A DNA stretch of 64,000 nt from Halobacterium sp. R2-5 (GTDB taxonomy: Archaea; Halobacteriota; Halobacteria; Halobacteriales; Halobacteriaceae): NCBI RefSeq assembly GCF_011734195.1, contig NZ_JAANTH010000001.1, positions 1,488,001 through 1,552,000 of the forward strand, read 5' to 3'. Numbering within the stretch: the stretch's first letter is position 1; every line of letters starts with the position of its first letter. Under the pieces are notes generated by a model. The model worked only from the letters and a program-made list of their open reading frames with translations. It did not search any database and was not told the origin of the DNA. This document shows, piece by piece, positions 8,639 to 17,332 of the stretch. The position numbers and the translations under genes were made by a program.

Positions 8639-9745
8639 CTAGACTTCCTCGTTCGGAGTGGTCCGGGGCGAGGCCTCCGGCCGGGTGAGCGTCGCGACGT
8701 CCGTCTCGAACCGGGTGGCCTGTTCGAGGCGAATCCGGCGCGCCTCGCTCTCGCTGACCTGCTTCGGGCCGGCGATCTTCGGGGACAGCGGATCGTACGC
8801 CGAGCTGTCGAAGCCGAGCCGGTCGAGGTACTCCCGAACGGGTGTCGGCTCCAGCCCGAAGTTGATGGCCGCCCTGCTCAGCCCGCACAGCGTCGGGTAC
8901 TCCGGGACGCCGATGTGGTCGTCGTAGACGCCGGGGGCGCCGACTTCCACGGGCTTGTCCTCGGTCTCTTCGACGAGGCGCCGGACGTCCGTCGCGAGCT
9001 GCAGGACCTCCGAGGGGAGCGCCGCGTCGGGCGCGCGCCACTCCACGGTCGGCTGGCACTCCCGCAGCCGGACCGGGTTCAACACGGTGTCCTCGGGTTC
9101 GAAGTGCTCCTCGACGGTCCCCGGCGAGACGCCGCGCTCCGCGGCCAGGGCCTTGAACGACTCGTACGCGTCGTCGACCCGCCGCCGCCACTCGCCGAGC
9201 GAGTCCGCGTACTTCCAGAGCTCGCAGAACTCGTGGAAGTCCGCGCCGCACTTCCGCCGGTAGGCGTGCGCTCGCGCCGACGACCGGACGCCCTCGCCGC
9301 AGTAGTACGGGGACGTGCTCACGAGCGCGAGCGCCGGGTCGACGGCCGTCAGCAGGTTCAGTTGTTCGAGCGGATCGCCCTTCTCGAAGTGGACGTGCGT
9401 GCCCGCGCAGTTCTTCGCGCTCCGCACGCCGTCGCCGTAGATTCGCTCGAACAGCCGGCCGCGCTCGGTGTCCGCGTCCGCCGCCGCCGCCGTCAGCGGC
9501 GTGCCCAGCGGAACGAGGTGCTGGTCGCGGATCTCTGCCTTCCGGATGGCCGCGCGGAGGACTTCCTGCAGGTCGCGCCGGAGCGCCGCCTCCGACGCCC
9601 GCGGTTCGGTCTGCGCTTCCAGCAGCGGGGGAACGAATTCGGGTTCGATACGGTCGTGTGCGTCGGCGACGTGTCTCCCGTCGCTCAAGTTACCGTACTG
9701 GTCGACGACCCAGAGCTCTAACTCGACTCCCGTGGTAAGTGTCAT
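8639..9745 (-). CDS. Glutamate-cysteine ligase (GCS2) family protein
   Basis: 368 aa from ATG 9745 (MTLTTGVELELWVVDQYG); upstream in-frame codons have no family match. The fold is carboxylate-amine ligase (GCS2): the N-terminal GVELELWVVD corresponds to the conserved G-x-E-x-E strand. Later motifs are AGTHVHFEKGD, the S-x-x-Y region and CQPTVEWRAPD. Family members join glutamate to an amine such as cysteine, using ATP. It differs from the main haloarchaeal GshA in its N-terminal text, so the substrate is left open. No coupled gene. Confidence 0.75.
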   Translation of the reverse strand: MTLTTGVELELWVVDQYGNLSDGRHVADAHDRIEPEFVPPLLEAQTEPRASEAALRRDLQEVLRAAIRKAEIRDQHLVPLGTPLTAAAADADTERGRLFERIYGDGVRSAKNCAGTHVHFEKGDPLEQLNLLTAVDPALALVSTSPYYCGEGVRSSARAHAYRRKCGADFHEFCELWKYADSLGEWRRRVDDAYESFKALAAERGVSPGTVEEHFEPEDTVLNPVRLRECQPTVEWRAPDAALPSEVLQLATDVRRLVEETEDKPVEVGAPGVYDDHIGVPEYPTLCGLSRAAINFGLEPTPVREYLDRLGFDSSAYDPLSPKIAGPKQVSESEARRIRLEQATRFETDVATLTRPEASPRTTPNEEV

Positions 9746-9943
9746 GGGTGTGTGTTGTCCGCAGTTGACCGGCTCACCGCCCTCACAGCGGAAGGTGACG
9801 GCCACGGCGGTTTTGCGCGCTCCCTACATGTGCAGCCTCTTTACGTGGGGTCGGCAACGGACTCCGACGATCGTTCCCCACAAAAGGCGAGACGGCGTCG
9901 TCGTGGCGCGGACACGTGTCGCGGGAAGGGAACGTCGGCGGGG

Positions 9944-10609
9944 TCAGTTCACTTCGGCGAGCGGGAAGTCCGCCGAGACCACGTTCGAGATCATCGCCCG
10001 ATGGGCCCGCGAGAGCCGCTCGGAGAGCGCCTGGTGGGTGACGTCGAACTCGTCGGCGAGCTCCTCCAGCGTGACCCCGCGCGGGATGTCGTAGAACCCG
10101 CGCTGGAGCGCCGTCTCCAGAGTGACGTACTGCTTCTGGCTGAGGCCGTACTGCCGCGAGCGCACCGCGACGGTCGGGTCGTAGATCGACTCGATTTCGA
10201 CGGGGACGCCGCAGTCCCGGCAGTTCTCGTACCAGTCGCCCATCGCGTCCCGCTCGGCGAACAGCACGCGGAACGACCACTCGCCGTCGAACGCCTGCGT
10301 CCGCAGCGTGGTGCCGTGGTTCCAGAACAGCTCCCGGAGGCGGTCGGCGGTCTCCTCCGTCCACTCGACGCGGTAGACACACTCGTTCTCGAGGGTCGCC
10401 AGCGGGGTGACGTCCGCGATGGTGTCGTCCGCCCGGAGCACCGGCCCGATGTCGTCGTCGCCGCCCTCGAACGCCAGCACCGGCATGACGTCGTCCGGCT
10501 CCGTCGTCACGGTGCGCATCACGTCGACCCGAATCCCCGGGATGGTGTCGAGCGTGTCGCTGAGCGCGAGTTCCTCGGCCGGCACGGCGACTTCGACGAT
10601 AGACGTCAT
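9944..10609 (-). CDS. Bat-type helix-turn-helix transcriptional regulator
   Basis: 221 aa. Residues 1-150 form a haloarchaeal sensor-like domain (beta-strand rich, starting IVEVAVPAEELAL) with a short C-x-x-C (ENCRDCG). Residues 163-215 are the HTH_10 (bacterio-opsin activator) domain: LSQKQYVTLETALQRGFYDIPRGVTLEELADEF split by the recognition segment VTHQALSERLSRAHR. It should bind DNA and regulate transcription; the target is unknown. The gene stands alone and its upstream region contains one arm of a 12-bp inverted repeat (10657-10668). Confidence 0.88.
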   Translation of the reverse strand: MTSIVEVAVPAEELALSDTLDTIPGIRVDVMRTVTTEPDDVMPVLAFEGGDDDIGPVLRADDTIADVTPLATLENECVYRVEWTEETADRLRELFWNHGTTLRTQAFDGEWSFRVLFAERDAMGDWYENCRDCGVPVEIESIYDPTVAVRSRQYGLSQKQYVTLETALQRGFYDIPRGVTLEELADEFDVTHQALSERLSRAHRAMISNVVSADFPLAEVN

Positions 10610-10975
10610 CGCTTTCCCTCCCCCGTCGTCGACGTCGTCGAGACTGGGCGGCGGTTCAGTGTAGCGCGCGAACCCGGTCCCAGCCCGCGTACGGTACTCC
10701 TCCTCGTGGCTCCTCTCAGTGTGTCCATTGTTCAGCCCTGCGGGGTTCCAGCTACCCGCGCTACGTTCAATGTTATTTGGCGGTGATTCGCAGGAAAGGC
10801 CGCGCTACACTGCGGTTTCGGCCGCTACTAGACCGTCCGTACAACCGTCAAACACGCTGCGTGCGCAAGTAAGGTCCCCCTGTGAGTGACGCGACTCCGC
10901 CGCGAGAGGCCGTCAGACGCCACCGGGCCGTGAACTAACACAACCGTCTTTCGGGTGGTCGCCGTACGTCCACGT
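10610..10975. other. Gene-free intergenic region with a 12-bp inverted repeat
   Basis: I see no credible gene in these 366 bases between two divergent genes. CAGTGTAGCGCG (10657-10668) and its exact reverse complement CGCGCTACACTG (10801-10812) flank 132 nt. A relatively AT-rich patch (10769-10790) lies between the arms. The rest has no clear promoter for either neighbour. Confidence 0.5.
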
Positions 10976-11338
10976 ATGACATCTGACGACGAGCCGCGAG
11001 AGGCCAGCACGAGCGGCGACGAGAACAACCGCGAGCAGGGCGTCGTGCTCGGCGACCTCGACGACGCTCTGGAGAGCCACGACTACCCGGTCTCGTCGTC
11101 GGAACTCGTCGACGAGTACGGCGACTGCGAGATCGAGATGTCGGGCGGCTCCCAGCGCCTCGAGGAGGTCCTCGGCCTCCTCGACGAGGACGAACAGGAG
11201 TTCCAGGACCCGGAGTCGGCCCGCCAGATGATCTACAGTCTCGTCGGCACGGAGGGGATCGGCCGCGAAAACTACAGCGACCGCGGCGGGGACACGCCCG
11301 AGGAAGGCGACGTCGCCTACGAAGACGAGTCGTTCTGA
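10976..11338 (+). CDS. DUF5789 family protein
   Basis: 120 aa from ATG 10976. An acidic disordered N-terminus precedes the DUF5789 core: DYPVSSSELVDEYGDCEIEM, then GGSQRLEEVLGLL, then FQDPESARQMIYSLVGTEGIGRENYSDRGG. The order of a Y-P-V-[ST]-x-x-E-L-I/V-x-x-Y-G motif followed by L-x-x-[VI]-L and I-Y-x-x-[VL]-G is typical of this haloarchaeal family, which resembles winged-helix-like small proteins. Function unknown. It is followed 42 bp later by a rubredoxin-like gene in the same direction, so co-transcription is possible. Confidence 0.85.
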   Translation: MTSDDEPREASTSGDENNREQGVVLGDLDDALESHDYPVSSSELVDEYGDCEIEMSGGSQRLEEVLGLLDEDEQEFQDPESARQMIYSLVGTEGIGRENYSDRGGDTPEEGDVAYEDESF

Positions 11339-11380
11339 GCCAGCACCAGCTTGATACACGTCGGCGTAGTATCAGGACAC

Positions 11381-11734
11381 ATGGAAAACCCCGATAGCGA
11401 CGCTCCCGAGACCGTCAGCATGGAGACCGGCGACACGGTGTACGACACCCGCGGCCACATCATCGGCATGATTAGCGAGTTCACCGACGAGGGGTTCACC
11501 GTCGAGTTCATCGACGCCGGGCCGACTGTCGAGGAAGACGAGCAGACCGGCGAGCCCGAGAACCACGGCGACGAGGACGAGGAAGACATCCCGGGCAAGG
11601 AGTTCGGGGAGGGCTACCTGATGTGGCGCTGCGAGGACTGCGGCGAGATGGGCGAACTCGAGGACAGCATCCCGGAGGAGTGCCCGAACTGCGGCGCGCC
11701 GAAAGAACACATCCACCAGGCCCAGGAGGACTGA
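11381..11734 (+). CDS. Rubredoxin-like zinc-ribbon protein (DUF7130-like)
   Basis: 117 aa from ATG 11381 (MENPDSDAPE). The first part is a PRC-barrel-like beta segment (GDTVYDTRGHIIGMISEF, then GFTVEFIDAG), joined by an acidic linker to a C-terminal ribbon with two CxxC knuckles: WRCEDCGEMGEL and CPNCGAPKEH. The ribbon resembles rubredoxin/rubrerythrin metal sites. Electron transfer or metal binding is plausible but not shown. It lies downstream of the DUF5789 gene in the same direction. An upstream in-frame GTG at 11351 is not used because the extension is not family-like. Confidence 0.75.
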   Translation: MENPDSDAPETVSMETGDTVYDTRGHIIGMISEFTDEGFTVEFIDAGPTVEEDEQTGEPENHGDEDEEDIPGKEFGEGYLMWRCEDCGEMGELEDSIPEECPNCGAPKEHIHQAQED

Positions 11735-11758
11735 GCGCCGCACTCCCGCTGTCTTCGG

Positions 11759-12457
11759 CTACGTTCGCACCGGGTACCGCCGCTTGAACTTGTGGATGTA
11801 GCCGTAGGCCCGCTGGAGCACGCGCTGGAACTGCCCGTCGCGAATCCGGGGCTCCACGCGGCCGTCGCGTATCGCGTCGACGACCGACTCGGGGGTCAGC
11901 GCGTCGGCGTGGATGCGCGTGTAGGCCCGCCCCGCCTCGAACGGGAAGTGGGCGTCGCTGCCCGCGACGACGGGGAGTCCGAGTCGCTCCCCGAGGTCCC
12001 GAATCTGCTGGAGGTTCCCGGGGTGTTTGCCGCTGACCTCGACGGCGTCGAAGTCGACGCCGCTCTCGTGGACGCTGCCGTGCCGGTAGGGGTGGGGGAC
12101 GATGGCCGCGCAGTCCGCGGCGTGCGCGACGTCCACGACCTCGCCCGGCGTGAGCTCCCGAGGCCGCGTCCGCGAGGGCGGATCGGGTCCCACGACGAGC
12201 ACGTGGCCCTGCGTCGTGGACACCTCGATGCCCGGGATGAAGAGGGGACGCCCCGAGGTCCGGCCGACGTCCGCGTAGTAGTCGTGGTTCGTCAGCGCCA
12301 CCCCGTCGATGCCCCGCCGCCGGCTCGCCACCCCGAGAAGCTCCGCGCCGATCGGGTCGTAAGCCGTCGGCTCGCCCTCCCACGAGTGGAAGAACCGCGT
12401 GTGGGCGTGGAGGTCAACGTCGAACGCCCGACTACTCCCGCCATCGTTCCCCGTCAT
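11759..12457 (-). CDS. PHP-domain metal-dependent phosphoesterase
   Basis: 232 aa. PHP-fold metal ligands are visible: the N-terminal DLHAHTRFFHSW (D-x-H-x-H), ALTNHDYYAD, then IPGIEVST, VPHPYRHGS and the late SDAHFPFE. The family hydrolyses phosphoesters, often nucleotides, in the cytosol. The C-terminus (YGYIHKFKRRYPVRT) is basic. The gene overlaps the lipid-kinase gene upstream of it by four bases (ATGA at 12454-12457), so the pair is translationally coupled and may process a shared phospho-substrate. Confidence 0.85.
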   Translation of the reverse strand: MTGNDGGSSRAFDVDLHAHTRFFHSWEGEPTAYDPIGAELLGVASRRRGIDGVALTNHDYYADVGRTSGRPLFIPGIEVSTTQGHVLVVGPDPPSRTRPRELTPGEVVDVAHAADCAAIVPHPYRHGSVHESGVDFDAVEVSGKHPGNLQQIRDLGERLGLPVVAGSDAHFPFEAGRAYTRIHADALTPESVVDAIRDGRVEPRIRDGQFQRVLQRAYGYIHKFKRRYPVRT

Positions 12458-13377
12458 GGTCCCCTGGGTGCAGGCTCGTAGCCGTCGCCGACCGCCACCT
12501 CCAGCACGCCCGGGTCCGCGTGCATCGACAGCGACCGCCGCTGGACGATTTCGCCGTCGAGGCTGAACCGGGTCACCTCCGGGTCCCGCAGCGTGACTTC
12601 GAGCGCCGGCGCCTGGAACCGCTCGACGTGCTCGGAGTCCCGGCCGAACAGCTTCCCGGCGACCGCGTCACCCATCAAGTCGAGCTTCCCCACGTCCTCC
12701 ACGACGGTCAGGTCGAGCAGGCCGTCCTCGGCGTTCGCGGGCGTCTCTCCGCCCGTGACGAACCGCCGCGTGTTCCCGACCAGCACCAGCATCGCGTCGC
12801 CGGCCCACGCGGTCGACTCCCGGCCGTTCTCGTAGACGTCGACTGCCAGCGGCAGCGAGTCGAACTCCGCGACCGAGCGCAGCGTCGTGACGACGTACGC
12901 CAGCACCCCCAGCCGGCGCTTCAGGTCGTCGGAAGTGTCGCCGCTGGACTCCGCGGTCAGTCCCGCGATACAGGAGTTCACGAACAGGTGTTCGTCCGTC
13001 CGCGCGATGTCGATGCGCCGGCGCTCCCCGAGCTCCACGGCGTCGAACGCCTCGTCGATGCCCGTCACGCCGATGTGCTTCGCGAAACTGTTGCCCGTGC
13101 CGACCGGGACCACCGCGAACGTGACGCTGTCCAAGGCGTCGGCGTCGTCGATGCCGCGCAGCACCTCGTTTACGGTGCCGTCTCCGCCCGCCGCGACGAC
13201 GGTCGACGCGCCCGCGCTCGCGGCGTCCCGGGCGAACTCCACGGCGTCGCCCGCGCTCGCCGTCTCGCGCAGCGCGTACCCCAGCTGATTTGCGTGATTG
13301 CGAACGTCCTCGACGTGCTGTCCGTCCCCGCTGTTCGGATTGACGATGACGACCGTCTCCGGCGAGTCGGCTGACAT
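12454..13377 (-). CDS. Diacylglycerol kinase-like lipid kinase
   Basis: 307 aa from ATG 13377 (MSADSPETVVIVNPNSG). It is a DAGK-catalytic-domain protein of the YegS/DgkB/BmrU type: VIVNPNSGDGQ, the nucleotide-binding VVAAGGDGTVNEVLRG, then VPVGTGNSFAKHIG, and a C-terminal beta domain ending FSLDGEIVQRR. It phosphorylates a membrane lipid alcohol; in archaea a role in ether-lipid turnover is plausible. Coupled by a 4-nt overlap to the PHP gene. The FNT gene starts divergently 168 bp away. Confidence 0.88.
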   Translation of the reverse strand: MSADSPETVVIVNPNSGDGQHVEDVRNHANQLGYALRETASAGDAVEFARDAASAGASTVVAAGGDGTVNEVLRGIDDADALDSVTFAVVPVGTGNSFAKHIGVTGIDEAFDAVELGERRRIDIARTDEHLFVNSCIAGLTAESSGDTSDDLKRRLGVLAYVVTTLRSVAEFDSLPLAVDVYENGRESTAWAGDAMLVLVGNTRRFVTGGETPANAEDGLLDLTVVEDVGKLDLMGDAVAGKLFGRDSEHVERFQAPALEVTLRDPEVTRFSLDGEIVQRRSLSMHADPGVLEVAVGDGYEPAPRGP

Positions 13378-13545
13378 TGTGAAACTGGCTCCGCCCAGAG
13401 CGAGCCACAGCGCGCTCGGCCGCTCCGGGACGGTCGGCTCTACTGCTTCGACGGCGGGCACGACCTTCGTTATAGAGAGTGTACGCGGCGTCCGCCGGCG
13501 GAACGGAGACGCACACTTTTCGGCGAATCCGACGACCACCTAGTC

Positions 13546-14325
13546 GTGGCCAGCGCACCAGACCCCGCGGAGATTTTCGACCGTTCGGTCGACGAGGGCG
13601 AGCGGCGGCTCACGCAGTCGACCGGTGAGCTCGCCGCGACGAGCTTCATCGCCGGGTTCACCGTCGTCGTCGGCATCGCCGCGCTCGGCGTCACGCACGC
13701 GATGGTCGACGGGGAGGTCGCGCGCATCGCCGGCGCGCTCGCGTTCGCCCCCGCGCTCGTGTTCCTCGTCGTCGGGCGGACCGAGCTGTTCAACGAGAAC
13801 TTCTTCGACCCGACCGCCGCGGCCGTCGACTCCGACGACGGGTGGCTCGTCCGGCCGCTCCTCCGACTCTGGGTGTTCACGTTCGTCTTCAACTTCATCG
13901 GCGGCGCGCTGCTCGCCGCGTTCGTCGCCATCGAGGGCGCGCTCCCCGCCGGCTCCGCGGAAGCGCTCGCGACCGTCGGGGCGGAGATCGCTCACCGCGA
14001 GGCTCACGGCGTGTTCGGCAGCGCGGTCCTCGGCGGCACCATCGTCGCGATGCTGTCTTTCCTCCTACAGGCCGTCGACTCCTCGGGCAGCCGCATCGCG
14101 CTCTCGTTCATGGTCGGCTTCCTGCTCGCGCTCGGGCCGTTCGACCACGTCGTCGTCACCGGCCTCCACCTCCTGTTCGGGATGCTGTTCGGTGCCGCCA
14201 TCGGCTACGGCGAACTCGTCACGACCACGGCCGTCTCGCTCGCGGGCAACGTCGTCGGCGGGCTCGGTCTCGTGACAGTCTCGCACGTCGAACAGGTGCG
14301 GGGCGCCCGCGACTCCGAGCTCTGA
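13546..14325 (+). CDS. Formate/nitrite transporter (FNT) family protein
   Basis: 259 aa from GTG 13546. It has six membrane helices with the FNT fold. Features are the N-terminal helix with AATSFIAGFTVVVGIAALGV, the RTELFNENFF loop (FNT proteins conserve a G-x-x-L-F-T-x-N-x-x-loop) and later LGPFDHVVVTGLHLLFGM. FNT channels pass formate, nitrite or similar small monovalent anions across the membrane; the substrate cannot be told here. A TTTT box near 13514-13519 lies about 28 nt upstream, consistent with a leaderless GTG start. Confidence 0.82.
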   Translation: MASAPDPAEIFDRSVDEGERRLTQSTGELAATSFIAGFTVVVGIAALGVTHAMVDGEVARIAGALAFAPALVFLVVGRTELFNENFFDPTAAAVDSDDGWLVRPLLRLWVFTFVFNFIGGALLAAFVAIEGALPAGSAEALATVGAEIAHREAHGVFGSAVLGGTIVAMLSFLLQAVDSSGSRIALSFMVGFLLALGPFDHVVVTGLHLLFGMLFGAAIGYGELVTTTAVSLAGNVVGGLGLVTVSHVEQVRGARDSEL

Positions 14326-14326
14326 G

Positions 14327-15157
14327 TCAGGCTTCCGCGAGCCACGACGCCTCGATCTCACGCAGCGAATCGCCGAGCTTTCGCGCCTCGTAGCCGAAGA
14401 TGTCGGCGTACCCGCACTCGGACATCAGAACCGGGTAGAAGTCGTCCTCCGCGACGAGGTCCTCGTCGTCGACGCGCGCGAACACGGTGCCCCGCGGCAC
14501 GAGCTCGAAGTTCTCCACGTACAGCTCCGCGTCCGCGCCGATAGGCTTCGGGACTGCCCCCGTCATGTGGTAGAATCGCGGGGAGCTCCTCGGTGGGCTG
14601 CCCGGCAGCGCGCCGACCCGCCGCAGGAACGCCAGCGCCTGCCGTTCGGCGGCCGCAGCGGCCGCGTCCGTGCCCTGGATGCCGACCTCGATCTCGACCA
14701 CGCAGCCACACGAGGTCACCGTCCCCTCGTTGACGCCCGAGTGGTCGACGACGTGCCGGACCGGCAGCTTCGACGCGAGTTCGTACTCGGCGGGCTGGGA
14801 GCGGTGGACGAGCGCGAACGGCTCCGGGCAGGAGTGCGTGCCGTGTATCGACAGCGTCACCAGCGAATCGAGCACGTCGCAGAGCTCGTCCGCGAGTCGG
14901 TGCTCGCGGTCGCCGTCCGGGTCTCCCGGGAACACCCGGTTGAGGTCCGAATCGAGGAATCGCCGGTCGGCCGCGACCGCCGCCGGATTCGCGACGACGA
15001 ACGCCACGCCGCGCTGGAGGTCCAGGTCCGCCTCGCGGAGCCGCTCGACGGCGCGGACGCCACTCGGCTCGTCCCCGTGGATGCCGCCGACGACCGCCAC
15101 CTCGGGTTCACCCGGGCCCGCGACGGTCACCTCCGGCGGTACGTACTCGTCGGTCAT
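14327..15157 (-). CDS. Succinylglutamate desuccinylase/aspartoacylase family protein
   Basis: 276 aa from ATG 15157. The M14-like zinc amidohydrolase site is visible: GGIHGDEPSG (H-x-x-E), DLNRVFPGDP (arginine and substrate contacts) and SIHGTHSCPEPF (third zinc histidine). A C-terminal beta domain ends EDDFYPVLMSECGYADIFG. Such enzymes remove acyl or amide groups from amino-acid conjugates. It is shorter than the second aspartoacylase-like gene at 21021-22043. The convergent FNT gene ends one base away. A DUF1328 gene lies upstream on the same strand after a 38-bp gap. Confidence 0.82.
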   Translation of the reverse strand: MTDEYVPPEVTVAGPGEPEVAVVGGIHGDEPSGVRAVERLREADLDLQRGVAFVVANPAAVAADRRFLDSDLNRVFPGDPDGDREHRLADELCDVLDSLVTLSIHGTHSCPEPFALVHRSQPAEYELASKLPVRHVVDHSGVNEGTVTSCGCVVEIEVGIQGTDAAAAAAERQALAFLRRVGALPGSPPRSSPRFYHMTGAVPKPIGADAELYVENFELVPRGTVFARVDDEDLVAEDDFYPVLMSECGYADIFGYEARKLGDSLREIEASWLAEA

Positions 15158-15195
15158 AGTGCTCGAAGAAGGGGACACGCCCCCAGTACGGGCCG

Positions 15196-15426
15196 TCAGA
15201 GGAAGAACGTGACGATGGCCAGCACCACGAAGATGATGACCAGCCACTTCGCGATGCTCATGCTCAGGCCGGCGATGCCGCGCGCCCCGAGCACGGCCGC
15301 AACCAACGCGAGAACGAGGAACAGAATTGCCAGCCCGATGAGGTCACCCCCGAACTGGAGCGGCGTGAACTGTCCGAGCAACGTGGTGATTCCCGCGTCC
15401 ATCACGGCCGACGGTGTGAGCGCCAT
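15196..15426 (-). CDS. DUF1328 family small membrane protein
   Basis: 76 aa from ATG 15426. Two hydrophobic segments, [19 protein letters not shown] and [16 protein letters not shown], are separated by [13 protein letters not shown]. This A-x-x-x-G-[FI]-x-G-[IL] hairpin is the DUF1328/YtjA signature of tiny membrane proteins, whose role is unknown. An upstream in-frame start at 15465 is rejected because the family begins close to the first helix. It probably forms a small unit with the aspartoacylase-like gene downstream. Confidence 0.85.
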   Translation of the reverse strand: MALTPSAVMDAGITTLLGQFTPLQFGGDLIGLAILFLVLALVAAVLGARGIAGLSMSIAKWLVIIFVVLAIVTFFL

Positions 15427-15486
15427 ACTCTCACGACGACGTCCGAACACTTTGTTAACACACACGTACGCGCCGGAATCCCGGGG

Positions 15487-16377
15487 TTACTCGGGACCGT
15501 CGACCGTAAACCGCCCCCGCAAATCGTACTCTGGCGCCGGACTGATGGTGATGCCGGCGTCCTCCAGCCGGGATTTCACCGCGCGGGAGAACGCGGAGCG
15601 GGCGTCGAGAACATCGCCCGGGCGCGGGCGCTCCAGCCAGTAGTGGACGCGAATAACGACCACGCCTTCGGCGAGATTGTCGACGTACGCGCTCGGTGCC
15701 GGCGAGTCCAGCACGCTGTCGAGCCCCGCGGCGGCCGCCGCGACGTGACGAACCGCCTCGTCGACGTCGTCGTCGTAGTCGATTTCGACCCGTTCGACGA
15801 TGCGCTGCTCGGCACGCCCGTACGGTCGGACGATGGCGTCGCTGGTCAGCTGCGTGTTCGGTACCGTGACGAGCTCGCCGTCGACGGTCTCGATACGGGT
15901 CGCGCGCAGCTGTATCGAGCGCACGACGCCCTCGTAGTCGCCCCACTCGATGTAGTCGCCGACGCTGAACTCCGGGTCGAGGACGAGCACGAGGCCGCTG
16001 ACCAGCGACCCGATGACCGATTGCGCGGCGATGCCGATGGCGAGCGTACCCGCGGCCACGACGAGCGCGGAGTCCCCGAGCGCGTCACCGTAGCCCGCGA
16101 GGCTCGCGCCGACGACGCCCGCGACGAGGAACACGACGAGCCGGACGTACCGCTGCAGTGCGTCCTGAATGGTGGGGTTGTTCTGGTTTCGGTGTCGGAC
16201 CACGCGGCCGATCAGCGGCTCCACGACGAACCACCCGAGCGCCGCGGTGACGAGGAACCCCGCGAGGAACCACGCGACGTGGACCGCGAGCGGCCACACG
16301 TCGACGAGCTCGTCGGGACCGACCTCGGATGTCGTGGTGACCGGCGTCGAGGCGACCGCGAGGACGTCGCCGAACAT
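15487..16377 (-). CDS. Small-conductance mechanosensitive channel (MscS family)
   Basis: 296 aa from ATG 16377. Three N-terminal helices end in the pore helix DSALVVAAGTLAIGIAAQSVIGSLVSG, followed by the MscS beta domain hallmarks DPEFSVGDYIEWGDYEGVVRSI and TRIETVDGELVTVPNTQL, then a C-terminal alpha/beta domain. It opens on membrane tension and releases solutes during hypo-osmotic shock. It is transcribed away from the ferritin-like gene. The in-frame region upstream of 16377 runs antisense through the ferritin-like gene and is not coding. Confidence 0.92.
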   Translation of the reverse strand: MFGDVLAVASTPVTTTSEVGPDELVDVWPLAVHVAWFLAGFLVTAALGWFVVEPLIGRVVRHRNQNNPTIQDALQRYVRLVVFLVAGVVGASLAGYGDALGDSALVVAAGTLAIGIAAQSVIGSLVSGLVLVLDPEFSVGDYIEWGDYEGVVRSIQLRATRIETVDGELVTVPNTQLTSDAIVRPYGRAEQRIVERVEIDYDDDVDEAVRHVAAAAAGLDSVLDSPAPSAYVDNLAEGVVVIRVHYWLERPRPGDVLDARSAFSRAVKSRLEDAGITISPAPEYDLRGRFTVDGPE

Positions 16378-16503
16378 GACAGTCACTCCACTCCCTGATA
16401 TCGCCCGCGAGCCAATGTTATGCGGGCCGTACGCGCGCAAGCGCTGCTCCGCGCCGGTAAACCTACACACGGTTCTATACGTCTCGCTCCCGTACTCGAA
16501 GCC

Positions 16504-16959
16504 ATGACCAACGAGGAGGTCACTCGACTGCTTCGGAAGGCGTACGGTGACGAAATCGAGACCGTGATGAACTATCTCTCGAACTCGATCGCGCTCGACG
16601 GCGTGCGCGCCGAGGAGATCAAGGAGTCCCTCCAGGCGGACATCCAGGAGGAACTCGGACACGCGGAGGAGCTCGGCGAACGCCTCAAGCAGTTCGACCA
16701 GCTCCCCCCGGGCTCCATGGCGTTCGAAGCCCACCAGGAGTCCCTCCAGCCGCCCGAGGACACCACCGACGTCCCCTCGGTCATCGACGGCGTCATCGAG
16801 GCCGAGGAGGACGCCATCGAGACGTACCGCGAGCTCATCGACGCCGCCGAAGACGCGAACGACCCCGTCACGGAGGACCTCGCCGTCACGATCCTCGGCG
16901 ACGAGGAAGCCCACCGCGCGGAGTTCCGCGGCTTCCGCAAGGAGTACAGCCAGGACTAG
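16504..16959 (+). CDS. Ferritin-like / bacterioferritin-type diiron protein
   Basis: 151 aa from ATG 16504. It is a four-helix bundle. Diiron ligands are visible as Glu in GDEIETVMNYL, the EELGHAEELGERL E-x-x-H, Glu in EAEEDAIETYREL and EEAHRAEFRGF (E-x-x-H). Length fits the haloarchaeal ferritin-like group, which stores iron or handles peroxide. It is a cytosolic single gene, divergent from mscS. Confidence 0.82.
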   Translation: MTNEEVTRLLRKAYGDEIETVMNYLSNSIALDGVRAEEIKESLQADIQEELGHAEELGERLKQFDQLPPGSMAFEAHQESLQPPEDTTDVPSVIDGVIEAEEDAIETYRELIDAAEDANDPVTEDLAVTILGDEEAHRAEFRGFRKEYSQD

Positions 16960-17004
16960 TCGGTTTCGCGCTCCTTTTGCCGGCGGCGGCCATCAGCGGA
17001 GGAC

Positions 17005-17199
17005 ATGAACGTCGCTTTCGTGGTCGCCGCGACGCTGACCGGCGTGGTCGTCGGCGCCGTGTTCGCCTCCCTCCGCATTCCGATTCCCGCGCCGCCGTCG
17101 CTGGCTGGCGTCATGGGCATCGTCGGCATCTGGTTGGGCTACCGGCTCGTCAAGTACTTCGACGTCGGTTTCGACCTGCTCGACGCACTCGGCGTGTAG
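17005..17199 (+). CDS. XapX-domain small membrane protein
   Basis: 64 aa from ATG 17005. Two hydrophobic helices lie around the conserved turn: TGVVVGAVFASLRIPIPAPPSLAGV, then GIVGIWLGYRLV. The R-[IVL]-P-x-P-A-P-P-x-[LI]-x-G motif is the XapX signature. Function unknown. It follows the ferritin-like gene by 45 bp in the same direction. It is convergent with sdhA, 133 bp away. Confidence 0.88.
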   Translation: MNVAFVVAATLTGVVVGAVFASLRIPIPAPPSLAGVMGIVGIWLGYRLVKYFDVGFDLLDALGV

Positions 17200-17332
17200 G
17201 CTGACAGGCGGCGTCTCGGCGCTCGCGGACCGGCGCGCCGCCGTTTCGCTTCTCCGGCCCGCGACAGTGCTCAGCACACGCCACGGGCTGGTCGCGCTCT
17301 CGCAGATAAAGATTCGCAGAAGGTCGGTGGGC

